Positions 36,903 through 46,801 of a DNA stretch of 64,000 nt are shown here, piece by piece. The notes under the pieces were generated by a model, which did no database searches, was not told where the DNA came from, and saw nothing but the letters and a program-made list of their open reading frames with translations. Origin of the DNA: Trichomonas vaginalis G3 (Eukaryota > Parabasalia > Trichomonadida > Trichomonadidae); assembly GCF_026262505.1 (NCBI RefSeq), contig NC_067205.1:15066001-15130000 (forward strand), read 5' to 3'. The position numbers and the translations under genes are program-made. Every line of letters begins with the position of its first letter. Position 1 is the stretch's first letter.

Positions 36903-37729
36903 TTATTCTTCCTCTTTGAAGTTGTCGAAATATTCTGTTATCTTTTCCTTCAGTAATGGTAAGTCTTCTTTGAATGTAAGTATTGTGCAACCTTTGATGT
37001 CATAGTGTGTTTGAGGAAGAGTATTTTTGACAATTTCCTTTATTTGCTCATTCGGTGTCATTGAAATCGGTAAGTTTTCACGATAGAACCAGTTTCTGTC
37101 AGATTTGTAAATCTTAGCAAGGTCGTAAAAGCTTTTGTTGTTTCTTCTGACTAAATGCAACATAACCATATCTCTATCTTCTTCTTTCTCCAACTCTTCA
37201 GCGTAAATCATATACTTATAACTCTTTTCCTTTCCTTTTGGTACTGAACGTGGTATTCTTTTCTGTATGCTTTTGTCTTTGGATTCAATGACTTCATCTT
37301 TTGCTTGAAGTTTCTTTTCCATCTCTCCACGTTCTGCTTTATATAGTTCATCTAACATCATGAAAATATAACAAGCATAACGAGGTGAAGCCCACATTGC
37401 TACAGCATTTACAAAAGTCTATGAACATAATAACCTTTCAAACCAGGTGCCAAATTCTTGCGATTTTCGTACGGAATCTCTTCCCTCGGTTTTCCGAGGG
37501 AAGCAATCATATGAGGAAATTCTTCTAAAAGTTCTTTTGCCTGTTGGTTTTCAAACCAATGATATGCTTGCTTTGTAGAAAGAAGAGCATTCATTATACT
37601 TTGCATTTGGTACATGTCATCTTTGACTGAACGAATGAGTCTCAATTGTTTGTTATACTGTATGTATTCGTATTCTTCATTTATGGCTTCATGAACGATA
37701 GCAGTTGTTGTGTTCTCTGTTGTTGACAT
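36903..37729 (-). pseudogene. KilA-N domain protein, cassette gene 1 (Polinton B), appears broken
   Basis: Close relative of the 274-aa KilA-N protein at 12637-13461: the same start MSTTENTTTAIVHEA, a KilA-N region and the same C-terminal domain with RRNNKSFYDLAKIYKSDR. The part between start and KilA-N region is more diverged than the rest, so the similarity is patchy. About one break. Confidence 0.75.
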
Positions 37730-37821
37730 ATCTGTCTTTACATACAAAATAAAAAAATAAATAAAAATAAAATTAGCGTTATTTTTTCTATCTTTCACAA
37801 AAGACCAAAAATAAACGCTTT

Positions 37822-38429
37822 ACATGTATTTTTCAGCAACTTCGTCAAATAATTTTATAGCTTTATCTATCTCATCTACTTCAAACGTTTCTTTACCTTT
37901 TATGGGAGCACCATACATTTTCTCAAACTTTTCGAGTAGTTCTGTTTCTGCGGCTCTCATATCATTAACGAACACAACCTTGACTCTATTGACTGTACTG
38001 TCATATCTTTGAGTTATATTATATGTTTCCTATCTTATATCTTTTTGTGTTGAAGTCCTTCGGTTTCTGAACGATGTAAAGTAAGCCTTCACTGCAACGT
38101 TCCGTATCGAATGAACCATAAGTTATGAAGTTATATCCAACAACTGGGTCAATCCATAACAAAACTATTGGTATAAGACTTTTGTCGATGAGATATGCTG
38201 TAGTTCCATAGAATCTTACTGATATCATAAGCTCAGGATTTCTTGTCAAAATTTTCTGAGTTGAAGCATTTCTAACCCAGTCGTGTGTTTTCTTTCCAGA
38301 TGGAAATATAATGTCTGACAAAGAATATTTGTTGTATTTCTTTGAGTATCTTACGTTTAAATCACCTATTCTAACCAATTTGGTGTCATTGTCTATCTTT
38401 CTAACTGTTTCAAACTCAATGTTTGACAT
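37822..38429 (-). pseudogene. KilA-N-like + GIY-YIG-like protein, cassette gene 2 (Polinton B), appears broken
   Basis: Starts MSNIEFETVRKIDND; nearly identical to 14161-14772 over most of its length, including LLYIVQKPKDFNTKRYKIG. Directly preceded by the cassette leader. About one break. Confidence 0.75.
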
Positions 38430-38489
38430 ATATGTCTTTACATACAAAATAAAAAAATAAATAAAAATAAAACTAACTTTATTTTTTCT

Positions 38490-38770
38490 GTCTTAAGGAA
38501 ATTCACGATTTTTGTTGCTGAATTCAGCAAAAATATATTTTAGGGTAGATGGTTAGATCTAACCTCATTTCTACCCTCTTTTCTACCCCAGTTATTTTAT
38601 AAGCGTTTTACATGGTAAACGTTATTTTTTAAATTTTGTGAAAACTCAACGGTTTGACACATGCCCTAAAAATTATTTTACTCAGAATTTTGTTGCTGAA
38701 TTCAGCAAAAATAATGTTTAGGGTAGAAGGTTAGATCTAACCTCATTTCTACCCTCTTTTCTACCCCAGT
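38490..38770. repeat. GATC palindrome repeats between cassette genes 2 and 3 (B)
   Basis: Two similar blocks, each with a GGTTAGATCTAACC palindrome (38551-38564 and 38728-38743), TTTCTACCCTC repeats and TATAAGCGTTTTACATGGTA. The second block abuts the 3' end of the 312-aa gene. Confidence 0.8.
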
Positions 38771-38774
38771 TATT

Positions 38775-39713
38775 TTATAAGCGTTTTACATGGTAAACGT
38801 TATGAATTCGTGAGACTTTAAACAGTTTTGTAGCTTCTATTTCTTCTTTTAGTACATCGAATGTTTTAACAATGCCGAAAGTTTCTTTATATTTCTTCTT
38901 GACATCAGATAATAGGAAATCGTCAGCAGTTGGATAGTTTTTGTTCAGAAATGCTAACATGTCCATTTTATCTTCTGCTGGTTTTTCTGCTTCTTTCTTT
39001 AAGTCTGCATAGTCGTTTCTCATACGTTCTATCTCTTTGACGGAGTAGTTATATCTCCTCATTGCTGCTTTACATTTAGAACATTGCGGGTTCATTTTTG
39101 CGTTATACATTGAAATAAAACCAGCTAAAACAACTAAAGCGTCAATTGCTCTCTTCATCTCAAACATAGCGGGTCTTATTTGTTTGTTCCATACCTTACC
39201 TCTTCTATCTTTATCTCTTATCTGCCATACACATTCAGCAACTAACGAAACAAAGTTGTCGTAGGTCTTAAATTCTTCAGATTTATATATGTCAGAGATG
39301 TTCTTATATACCATGTCGCAATCTTTGTCCATAACCTTATGGTTGCAATGAAATCCTAGAAACTCATAGTTTACCTTTCGTATGAACTTCTTTATTTCTA
39401 CTGAGTCAGTTGCTTTGACTTCTATTTCATCGAATTCAGGAATAGTGAGTTTTTGTTGTTGGATTTCAGGTAGTTTGGGTAAATGGTCAATAATGTCCTG
39501 CATTTCATAAAGATACTGTTCATTTGTTTCATCTTTCGCACTACAGTCTAAATTACTTGTTAAAAGTTCTTGCTTTATCTTCTGGATTTCTGTTTCAAAA
39601 GTATATGAAGAAGGAATGAAGCTTTTCATTTCTACTAACATAGATGTTGGATTCATGACTAACGAGTTTGGTGCTGTTGTTTGAATTGTTGTTGTGCCGA
39701 TTGTTGAAATCAT
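38775..39713 (-). CDS. Cassette gene 3: 312-aa CxxC protein (Polinton B)
   Basis: Whole-looking twin of the gene at 15326-16264, with PQCSKCKAAMRRYNYS and the same C-terminal end YHVKRL. The start MISTIGTTTIQTT is slightly different from MSTIGTTTLQTT in A; interestingly ATGATTTCA is also how the micro-ORFs begin. Preceded by the cassette leader. Function unknown; see the A copy. Confidence 0.75.
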   Translation of the reverse strand: MISTIGTTTIQTTAPNSLVMNPTSMLVEMKSFIPSSYTFETEIQKIKQELLTSNLDCSAKDETNEQYLYEMQDIIDHLPKLPEIQQQKLTIPEFDEIEVKATDSVEIKKFIRKVNYEFLGFHCNHKVMDKDCDMVYKNISDIYKSEEFKTYDNFVSLVAECVWQIRDKDRRGKVWNKQIRPAMFEMKRAIDALVVLAGFISMYNAKMNPQCSKCKAAMRRYNYSVKEIERMRNDYADLKKEAEKPAEDKMDMLAFLNKNYPTADDFLLSDVKKKYKETFGIVKTFDVLKEEIEATKLFKVSRIHNVYHVKRL

Positions 39714-39779
39714 GTCTTTTATACAAAATAAAAAAAATAAAAAAAATAAAACTAACTTTATTTTTTATTTCGGGAAAAT

Positions 39780-40570
39780 TCATGAAAATTCAAGAGGTGA
39801 AAAAAGAGGTGAAAAAACAGGTGAGATCTCACCTCTTCACCTAAACTTTATTTTTGGGTCCTTTACACTCATTACGAAGAAGTCTTGACAAAACATTTAC
39901 GAAGAAGTCATGACAAATTCAAGAGGGTAGAAATGAGGTTAGAAAACAGGTTAGATCTAACCATCTACCCTAAATTATATTTTTGGGTCCTTTACACTCA
40001 TTACGATGAAATCATGACAAAACATTTACGAAGAAGTCATGAAAATTCAAGAGGTTAGAAAACAGGTGAGAAAACAGGTTAGATCTAACCATCTACCCTA
40101 AATTATATTTTTGGTGTAAATTTCATGATTTTCGAGAGTTTTAGACCATGTTAGAAAAGAGGTGAAAAAACAGGTGAGATCTAACCATCTACCCGACATT
40201 CTCGTCAAATACAAAAAAATACAAAAAAATGACACTTTTTCATTAGATAACTGTTATTTTTTGACGAAGTGAAGGTTGACACTTCGTCAAAAAAATCCCT
40301 GAAATCATATCTTACATACAAAAAAATACAAAAAAATGACACTTTTTCATTAGATAACTGTTATTTTTTGACGAAGTGAAGGTTGACACTTCGTCAAAAA
40401 AATCCCTGAAATCATGTCTTTACATACAAAAAATACAAAATAAATAAAATAAAACTAACTTTATTTTTTATTTCGGGAAAATTCATGAAAATTCAAGAGG
40501 GTAGAAATGAGGGTAGAAATGAGGGTAGAAATGAGGTTAGATCTAACCATCTACCCTAAACATTATTTTT
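39780..40570. repeat. Repeat block next to the cassette in B: GATC palindromes and two micro-ORF units
   Basis: Holds five or so GATC-centred palindromes (for example AGGTGAGATCTCACCT at 39819-39834, GGTTAGATCTAACC at 39949-39962), ACGAAGAAGTC(A/T)TGAC repeats, and two micro-ORF units (open frames 40243-40308 and 40350-40415, minus strand). The counterpart in A is 16345-17288. Confidence 0.8.
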
Positions 40571-40578
40571 GGTCATGG

Positions 40579-40608
40579 ACTTCGTCCTCGCCGCTTTGCG
40601 TCTTTATG
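40579..40608 (+). repeat. GC-rich hairpin insert, intergenic copy
   Basis: ACTTCGTCCTCGCCGC then TTTGCG and CTTTATG; 28 of 30 bases match the copy inside the polymerase gene at 35862-35891, and it resembles copies at 48694-48718 and 30781-30804. Confidence 0.65.
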
Positions 40609-40681
40609 TTAAAATAAATGGTACCATTAATGATATCATGACTGTTCTCATTCATGTCTGATTTACATCCAACGAAAAAGT

Positions 40682-41767
40682 TTAGAAGAATTTTCTTATT
40701 CTTTCTGGCATGTTTTTGTCTTTCCAGTACTCCCGCTCTAATGGTCCCAGATGTGTTGGCTTTGACTCTCTCAAGTTCTTAGATGGTATAACATCTTCAA
40801 CACCTCCTTCATATCTTACTTTATAAGTGTCATCGTTTATGTTATAGTCAAGTATTTCAATAACCACTCCTCGCTTTGCTTCGTCAATGGTTTCAGCAAG
40901 TTTGCCATTACTACTTTCGACTAATTTATGACGAGGGTAAAATGCTATGGAGTCGTCAGCAGCTTTTATAAGATATCCATTACCTTGCGTAGAGTCTACG
41001 ATATAATAGTTTCTACTTAACCTTAAACGTTTCTTTGTCAACGGTTTGTCGTCAAGAACTACACGAACTTTTGTACCAGGAATGAGGGTAAATTGTGTTG
41101 AATTTCTGATATTTTGTGTTTGGCTTCGTTTCTTTTGTATATACTTTTCTTCTTGTTGTTGTGTCATTGAATTTGGTGTATGTCCTGTTGTAGAATGTGT
41201 TGAGGAATTATATACTTCGAGAAAATGTTTCATTGTTTCTTCGGTAAAGTCTCGCTCTTGATTTAAATCTCTAAGCGTTCTTATGAAGCGGTTTATGATG
41301 CCGAGTATGTTATGGTTATGGTCTTCAGTAGTGTAGTGAGTTATGTTATGCTTAATGAGAAATTCTGTGATTTCGTTGCTGAGGTATGCACTGTCTTGGT
41401 CTGATGTTAAAGTACTTGGGTTATGTTCTGCTACAAACTTTTGTAAAACTCTTAACACTTCACGAGTTCCTTTATTTCTCATTATATACGCAAAAGCTTT
41501 GCGAGTGTTAACATTTATGAAGATGAGGAATGGTTTATGTCCTCCTTTTCTGCTTTGAACGAGAGTGTCAAATTGGTATGCGTCAGGAGCGTTGGAGTAA
41601 ATTGGTAAAAAGTAGTCGTAAGGGTTTATTTTTGTTTGATGTACAACATTTTTGTCAAAGAACCTTTTCACTTCAGCTCTGTTAGTAAATCCCCAACTCT
41701 TTGCAGCTTCATTGAATTTTTTAAATGACCTCCATGGATGTTGTTCGAATACTTCTTTCAAGCTCAT
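40682..41767 (-). CDS. Retroviral-type integrase (Polinton B)
   Basis: A 361-aa enzyme that would insert the element, making the 5-bp duplications. An N-terminal helical part (FKKFNEAAKSWGFTNRAEVK) is followed by the RNase H-like core with Asp in YQFDTLV (residue 67), Asp in TLTSDQDSAY (about 123), and IINRFIRTLRDL in the third-motif region. Residues about 295-335 (VVIEILDYNINDDTYKVRYE) look like a chromodomain- or SH3-like tail that may direct target choice. The frame looks whole. The start follows CTTTAACTTTACATAAATG. It lies between the cassette and the fibre gene. Confidence 0.88.
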   Translation of the reverse strand: MSLKEVFEQHPWRSFKKFNEAAKSWGFTNRAEVKRFFDKNVVHQTKINPYDYFLPIYSNAPDAYQFDTLVQSRKGGHKPFLIFINVNTRKAFAYIMRNKGTREVLRVLQKFVAEHNPSTLTSDQDSAYLSNEITEFLIKHNITHYTTEDHNHNILGIINRFIRTLRDLNQERDFTEETMKHFLEVYNSSTHSTTGHTPNSMTQQQEEKYIQKKRSQTQNIRNSTQFTLIPGTKVRVVLDDKPLTKKRLRLSRNYYIVDSTQGNGYLIKAADDSIAFYPRHKLVESSNGKLAETIDEAKRGVVIEILDYNINDDTYKVRYEGGVEDVIPSKNLRESKPTHLGPLEREYWKDKNMPERIRKFF

Positions 41768-41786
41768 TTATGTAAAGTTAAAGATT

Positions 41787-43820
41787 TTAACCAACTCGTA
41801 TCCAAGCGTGTATTGTTATATAAGGAGGCATATAATCTTTTCCATTACCTGCTGGGTCTGTAATACCAGCTACAACATGTGTATGATTTCCTGCGGTTCC
41901 ACAGAAAATACCTGTGCTTGAATCTACTGGGTCAGTTGTGATATCATATCTATGCATTCCCTGTCTATCCGAACCCGCTGCAAGATTTGTATAACCTCTT
42001 TTTGTTATTGAATGTGAATGGTTTCCTTCCACAGATGTTCTTCCACTGAACCTATGCATATGTGAAGGAAGGTTTTCAATACCTATTTTCTTTGAACCTC
42101 CCATCTTCATTGACTGCGTATTAGTGTAGAATGGAAAACTGTCAACTATTTCATACCATCTACCACCAAATAAAGTGTTTGGATTTATTGGATTCATAGA
42201 CGTATAAACAGCTCCTATAGGATATATTAAATCATATATGCTCATAACTCTATAAACATATTCTAAAGAACTTATGTCATTAAATACCATTTGGAATGTA
42301 TCTCCCGGATGAAATGTTGCATTTGTTCCACTTTTATAATGTAATGTTAGTTCAATAGAATTATCCAAGAAAAATTCAAAAGTATCTGGTTGAAGACCTC
42401 TAACAAATTCAAATGGAGTTGCTGGTTCACCATTTATAATTTCTGTTGTAAATGTCATTGTATCTGGTTTCGAAAATTTCTTTGTTAGTTCTGCATCCAC
42501 ATAAGTTTTGTCTGCTTTCTTATCTAACATTGTTGGTAGTTCATGTGCTTCAAAGTTTCTGGCATGACTTTCAATATTCCTGCAACTCTTATCTAAATTG
42601 TTAAGAGTATCTTTTACGCTTGTACTTGGATTTTCTAATGGTGCACTTGAACCAAGGTCAAAGTTCAATATTACATCGTCTGCTCTAACAGTAGTGAAGG
42701 ATTCATGTGTATGGTTCTTGTCTGCTTTCTTATCTAACATTGCTGGTAGTTCATTTATATCGGAGATGTTGTGTTTATGAGATTTCAAAACTTTGTTCAT
42801 TGCTTCAAGTTCATCTTTGCTGGCTTTACTTTTAATAGCATCTTCAAAAGTTATTTTTGCCTTAACTCTCAAAGTAAATTTTGGTTCAACTAATACACCG
42901 TTAACATTGAAAGTAGAGGCATAAATTTCATCGTTATAACTAAATGTTTCTTGTGCTTTACCTGTGTCATAATGTACAGTACAGCTTATGTCATAACCTT
43001 TAGCACGAATGTATTTATATCTTCTTTCATTAACATCTTCCGTCTTCACTTTTTCATCCTGTGTTAAATATCCATGGTAGTCCGTTATAATCTGTTCATC
43101 TGAACTTATATAATGAACATGGTTTTTATCTGCTTTACTATTTAATGTAGCTTGAAGTTCATTTATATCGGAGATATTGTGTTTATGTTCTTTATCTGCT
43201 TTTTCGGCTAATTTCTCTTCTATCTCATTTATTTCAAGTTCATGCCTACCACCACCTCCCGAAGAAGTATTTTTCTTCAGCTCTTGAAGAACGTCCACTT
43301 CGCCATCTTTGGTGTCAATAATGAGACTTTGTGTTAAAACCTTTCCTGTCTTAATGGATGTTTGTAAAACTTCTTCTTCACCGTGTTCGGGGTCATGGTC
43401 GTCATCATATCTTGTGAAATCAGAGATGTTGTCATACATTAAGCATATCTGTCTCAAAAGTTCTGCTATTTGAAACTGGAACGAAAGATATACAGAACTT
43501 TCATCATCTCCTAAAGTCAAGTCTGCTTTCTTAAGTATTTCTTGAATGTATGCAATGAGAACAGAGTACCTTGGAAAATATTCGAACAATATTTCATTAG
43601 CTGTTGGTTTTGGTGGTTCTTTTGGAGTTTCTGTTGTTTCAGTTCCTTCTGTAGGTTCTGTTGGAGTTTCTGCATCTCTTGACTTCAATGCTCTTGCTCT
43701 CAAAGACCTAAATGTTAGAGCACCGGGTTTTACAAAGGACTTTATAAATGCTTTAATAGTTCCTGGTAAGTTATTGTTAGCATTAAGTAAGTTCCTTATG
43801 CTTCCATCATGTACGTCCAT
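41787..43820 (-). CDS. Phage-tail-fibre-like 677-aa protein with collar-type tip
   Basis: N-terminal globular/helical part, then fibre repeats of the phage type (ADKEHKHNISDINELQA, ADKNHTHESFT, DKKADKTYVDAE) and a C-terminal tip that looks like a tail-collar domain: YPIGAVYTSMNP, FGGRWYEIVDSF, LPSHMHRFSG, GNHSHSI, GNHTHVV and KDYMPPYITIHAW. His pairs of this kind bind metal in phage fibre tips. Likely a trimeric receptor-binding spike of the particle. Looks whole; a related gene in A is broken. It follows the collagen-like gene on the same strand. Role inferred from phage relatives. Confidence 0.8.
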   Translation of the reverse strand: MDVHDGSIRNLLNANNNLPGTIKAFIKSFVKPGALTFRSLRARALKSRDAETPTEPTEGTETTETPKEPPKPTANEILFEYFPRYSVLIAYIQEILKKADLTLGDDESSVYLSFQFQIAELLRQICLMYDNISDFTRYDDDHDPEHGEEEVLQTSIKTGKVLTQSLIIDTKDGEVDVLQELKKNTSSGGGGRHELEINEIEEKLAEKADKEHKHNISDINELQATLNSKADKNHVHYISSDEQIITDYHGYLTQDEKVKTEDVNERRYKYIRAKGYDISCTVHYDTGKAQETFSYNDEIYASTFNVNGVLVEPKFTLRVKAKITFEDAIKSKASKDELEAMNKVLKSHKHNISDINELPAMLDKKADKNHTHESFTTVRADDVILNFDLGSSAPLENPSTSVKDTLNNLDKSCRNIESHARNFEAHELPTMLDKKADKTYVDAELTKKFSKPDTMTFTTEIINGEPATPFEFVRGLQPDTFEFFLDNSIELTLHYKSGTNATFHPGDTFQMVFNDISSLEYVYRVMSIYDLIYPIGAVYTSMNPINPNTLFGGRWYEIVDSFPFYTNTQSMKMGGSKKIGIENLPSHMHRFSGRTSVEGNHSHSITKRGYTNLAAGSDRQGMHRYDITTDPVDSSTGIFCGTAGNHTHVVAGITDPAGNGKDYMPPYITIHAWIRVG

Positions 43821-43854
43821 AGCACTATGTAAAAAATCTATACTTTTCTTGTAG

Positions 43855-44784
43855 TCAGCAATAGACTGACTGTGATTTTTTTAAAGATTTGTCAATACCT
43901 TTAAGCCAATCTTCATGCATGTCTGATACTGAGCCAAGAATATCATTTGCTTCCTTTAGTGTATTTTGTGCTTGTCGTAAAGTATCCAATCCCGTACGTG
44001 CATTGTTTGCTATACGTCTTACAGTATCTATTTGACTCCTTGTTTCTTGCATCCAACCAGATAAAGTTTTAATAGTATCCGAACCATTTGAAATGAAGTT
44101 CAAAGCATTTTTAACGTCATTTAAAACTTCTTCACCAAGTACCGCCCATATCTTTCCGATTTGGTATTGAAGAACTCCATATGAAGCAGCTGTTAAACCA
44201 GTATTTATAAGGTTCCATATCCATGATTTAGCAGTTTTTCCATCCTTTCCATCTACACCATCCAAACCGTTCTCGCCTTGAGGTCCTTGTATTCCTTGTA
44301 TTCCTTGTATTCCTTGTATTCCTTGTGGTCCTTGAGGTCCTTGAGGTCCGGTGTCACCCTTCTCTCCTTTCAGTTCATCTTTATGTTCGTTATAATATTC
44401 TAATGTCATAAGGTGTACATCATTACTGCTACCAGCAACGCCAAGAATTTGTTTCTCATTCATGACTAAATTCTTTAAGCATTTAATGTTGTCGTCAAAT
44501 CGAAAGCTCTTTAACAATTCAATGAGAACATTTAATACTTTCACTAATGAGGCATCTACTGTAGAATTTATATATTGCACCGTTCCATCATTTATGATAG
44601 GAACTTTACTTATTGTAATGAATGGGTCATAAGTGTTAAAAGTATCGAAATCAATGACTTTTTTAGTTTTTCCATCGTCAATGACTAAATCATTGCCTTC
44701 AATGGTTAAAGTTGAGTTTTCGTTTACTAGTTCATGTGCTCTTCTTGCTTCATTTGTTTCATACGCATATGCAGCAATAGTCAT
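43855..44784 (-). CDS. Collagen-like fibre protein, 309 aa
   Basis: An N-terminal domain (about residues 1-135), then Gly-X-Y repeats at about 138-180 (GEKGDTGPQGPQGPQG, then GIQGIQGIQGIQGPQ, ENGLDGVDGKDGK), and a helical/coiled-coil C-terminal part. Gly-X-Y stalks form trimers in phage and giant-virus fibres. Its last codons lie 34 bases from the start of the tail-fibre-like gene, so the two probably form one appendage module. Start context TTTTATTCTCATTAAAATATG, divergent from the minor capsid candidate at 44802. Confidence 0.85.
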   Translation of the reverse strand: MTIAAYAYETNEARRAHELVNENSTLTIEGNDLVIDDGKTKKVIDFDTFNTYDPFITISKVPIINDGTVQYINSTVDASLVKVLNVLIELLKSFRFDDNIKCLKNLVMNEKQILGVAGSSNDVHLMTLEYYNEHKDELKGEKGDTGPQGPQGPQGIQGIQGIQGIQGPQGENGLDGVDGKDGKTAKSWIWNLINTGLTAASYGVLQYQIGKIWAVLGEEVLNDVKNALNFISNGSDTIKTLSGWMQETRSQIDTVRRIANNARTGLDTLRQAQNTLKEANDILGSVSDMHEDWLKGIDKSLKKSQSVYC

Positions 44785-44801
44785 ATTTTAATGAGAATAA
44801 A

Positions 44802-45566
44802 ATGTTGTTCTATTTGCAAAGTACAGACCCAAACGAATACGGGACAGTAAAGCTACAAACAAACTTAGGTCTTCAGAATGAAGCACTTGCTTTCAGAGTT
44901 GTTGACTTCAATACTATCGCAACTTTTGTCATAACAGATGAAACAGATTTCATAGAGATTGAAATAGATGACAAAAAAAGTTTTATAACATTTCCTAACA
45001 GAGCAGAGTATAGAATAGATAAAATTGCTGGAGTCATAGATACTCTCATAAATGAAGAAACTATTGACAACATAGATGTCGAACTCTCTTCTGAGGGAAC
45101 ATTGAAGTTCAGTAGCAAGAAAGAGTTCAAGATAACACGAATGAGTCATAGAGTTCAACTTCTTTTAGGAGCATACCATATGACATTTCCTTTGAAAAGT
45201 GTTGACAAAACGATTGAGATGAAATCTGTTCCATACGTATGTTATGGCAATTGTTTATACATTGAGTCTAAAATAGCTAATGTCACAGGCATTTCAGGAG
45301 TTAATAGTAAAGGTTCAGTAGAGTATAAATCTTTCTGTTATGAAGTAAATTCAATGTTCATTCCAAACGTTCCTGTCATAGCAACTCATTTAGGTAAATG
45401 GGTTCGCATTAGTCCTCATAATTTGAAAGACATGCAATTCAGACTTGTTGACTTTCAAGGAGAGCCTGTAGAACTGAAGGCACCAGTGCGAATGACTGTT
45501 GAAGTTGACTTTTTAGAAAATATTAAATGCAACAGCTTACAAGAGAACTCAGAGCTAAAAATATAA
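44802..45566 (+). CDS. Minor capsid (penton-like) candidate, Polinton B
   Basis: A 254-aa beta-rich protein, counterpart of 8146-8952 in A: CLYIESKIANVTG and DMQFRLVDFQGEPVELKAP fall at matching places. Only 17 bases separate its ATG from that of the collagen-like gene, so one bidirectional promoter likely serves both. Its 3' end overlaps the next gene by 40 bases. Vertex or minor capsid role is inferred from layout. Confidence 0.6.
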   Translation: MLFYLQSTDPNEYGTVKLQTNLGLQNEALAFRVVDFNTIATFVITDETDFIEIEIDDKKSFITFPNRAEYRIDKIAGVIDTLINEETIDNIDVELSSEGTLKFSSKKEFKITRMSHRVQLLLGAYHMTFPLKSVDKTIEMKSVPYVCYGNCLYIESKIANVTGISGVNSKGSVEYKSFCYEVNSMFIPNVPVIATHLGKWVRISPHNLKDMQFRLVDFQGEPVELKAPVRMTVEVDFLENIKCNSLQENSELKI

Positions 45567-45766
45567 AGTATGAATGTTATGTATTAGGTCATGAACTTTG
45601 GTTGTTGCTGTTTGATGAAACAAATGAGTTAGTTATGTCAGTCAAGAGAACAGAAAAATATTGTGTTAGTGAAAACTGCACCAAGTCAATAAGATTAGGT
45701 TTGCATTATGAAGATGAGTTCGATACTGTTGAAGAAGTTTTGGATAGATATTACAAATTGCTTTAA
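45527..45766 (+). CDS. Small conserved Polinton protein, 79 aa
   Basis: Starts MQQLTRELRAKNIKYECYV within the end of the minor capsid gene, at a TTAAATG. Relative of the broken gene at 7907-8135 (shared FDTVEEVLDRYYK / ESLDEVLLHF end). The overlap and internal TAAATG suggest separate initiation. Function unknown. Confidence 0.6.
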   Translation: MQQLTRELRAKNIKYECYVLGHELWLLLFDETNELVMSVKRTEKYCVSENCTKSIRLGLHYEDEFDTVEEVLDRYYKLL

Positions 45767-46375
45767 TTTACTAAAACATATTTCAAGCAAAGTTTATATT
45801 CTGTTGAAAGTTTTGTATACTCGTTCGAATATTTATACTTAAACTCAACTCCTGTAGTTCCTGGTGTTTCAATGATGCGGATGTTACCTATTTTCATGAA
45901 TGGTGGCGTTTGACCACAGCATTCGATTTCAGGGTCGAGATAGTCAATGACACATTGTTTCCCTGTTATTCGTGATAACATTTTCAAGGTCCTCCTTTGT
46001 TAGAATTATTTGGTTCTTGCTTATAAGATTTGTCAAAAGCTTCTTATCGTCTTTGAGTAAGATAGTTTGGTATAACTGAAGAAGGTAATGGTCTACGTTA
46101 TCTGAAGAATTTGTTTGAACATTTGTGTAAGGGTTGTCGTTGGCTTCTCTTGAAAGAATTTGGTCCAGTGGTGGATACTCTAACTTAACATCTGATGTAG
46201 CGTTAGCGTTTGAAGCTGAGTTTAAATTCACGGATTTCAGCTCTGGTTCTTTTTCTTTCAAACACTCTGAACTATAGTTCTTTATGACAATATTGTTTGT
46301 CGTTCGTGAGTCAACATTTGATGTTGGTTCAATTGGAACATTAACGGCACCAGCTAAGATGGATTTGCTTCTCAT
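45763..46375 (-). pseudogene. CCG-motif Polinton protein gene (B), appears broken
   Basis: Counterpart of 7319-7900. A polar N-terminal part (MRSKSILAGAVNVPIEPTS), a helical middle (LLQLYQTILLKDDKKLLTNL) and a C-terminal part with DPEIECCGQTPP. Convergent with the 79-aa gene, overlapping it by 4 bases. About one break. Function unknown. Confidence 0.6.
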
Positions 46376-46400
46376 TTCATATAGAATAAAAACCTTTTAT

Positions 46401-46544
46401 ATGTATGAAATGAACAATATACTCGACAAGGGTTTGAATGTAAAGCTAACGAATGAAAATATTGTTGAATTCACTGAGACAGGAGCTGTGTATAAAGATG
46501 TAGAACTACTGAACAAAAGAGCAAGGGAAGAAGCAGGAACATGA
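46401..46544 (+). CDS. 47-aa small protein
   Basis: MYEMNNILDKGLNVKLTNEN, then ELLNKRAREEAG. The stop TGA overlaps the next ATG as ATGA (46541-46544). Divergent from the gene at 46375, whose start context TTTTTATTCTATATGAAATG lies opposite. Not recognised. Confidence 0.5.
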   Translation: MYEMNNILDKGLNVKLTNENIVEFTETGAVYKDVELLNKRAREEAGT

Positions 46545-46801
46545 ACAAAGGGTGGAAGCCTATAAAAATTGATGTCAATGATGGCTCAGGAGGTTCAAAC
46601 ATAAAGTATGCAGAAAGTTATAGAGTTTATGCTCTCAAAGGTGAAAAGCCTTCATTTAAGAACAGCTATTCTAACGCATATCCTCAAAAGTTAACGGATG
46701 GAGAAGTGGATGATATGAATGACAGCAAAAATATTAACAGAAATGGCGACAGAGATGCATGGAATTTGTTTACCATCAGTCAATTGAAGGTTAAACTTTA
46801 A
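46541..46801 (+). CDS. 86-aa hypothetical Polinton protein
   Basis: MNKGWKPIKIDVNDGSGGSN, polar with an Asp/Asn-rich end; looks largely disordered. It begins in a four-base ATGA overlap with its upstream neighbour, suggesting termination-reinitiation on one mRNA. Its end overlaps the convergent ATPase gene by 4 bases. Confidence 0.5.
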   Translation: MNKGWKPIKIDVNDGSGGSNIKYAESYRVYALKGEKPSFKNSYSNAYPQKLTDGEVDDMNDSKNINRNGDRDAWNLFTISQLKVKL

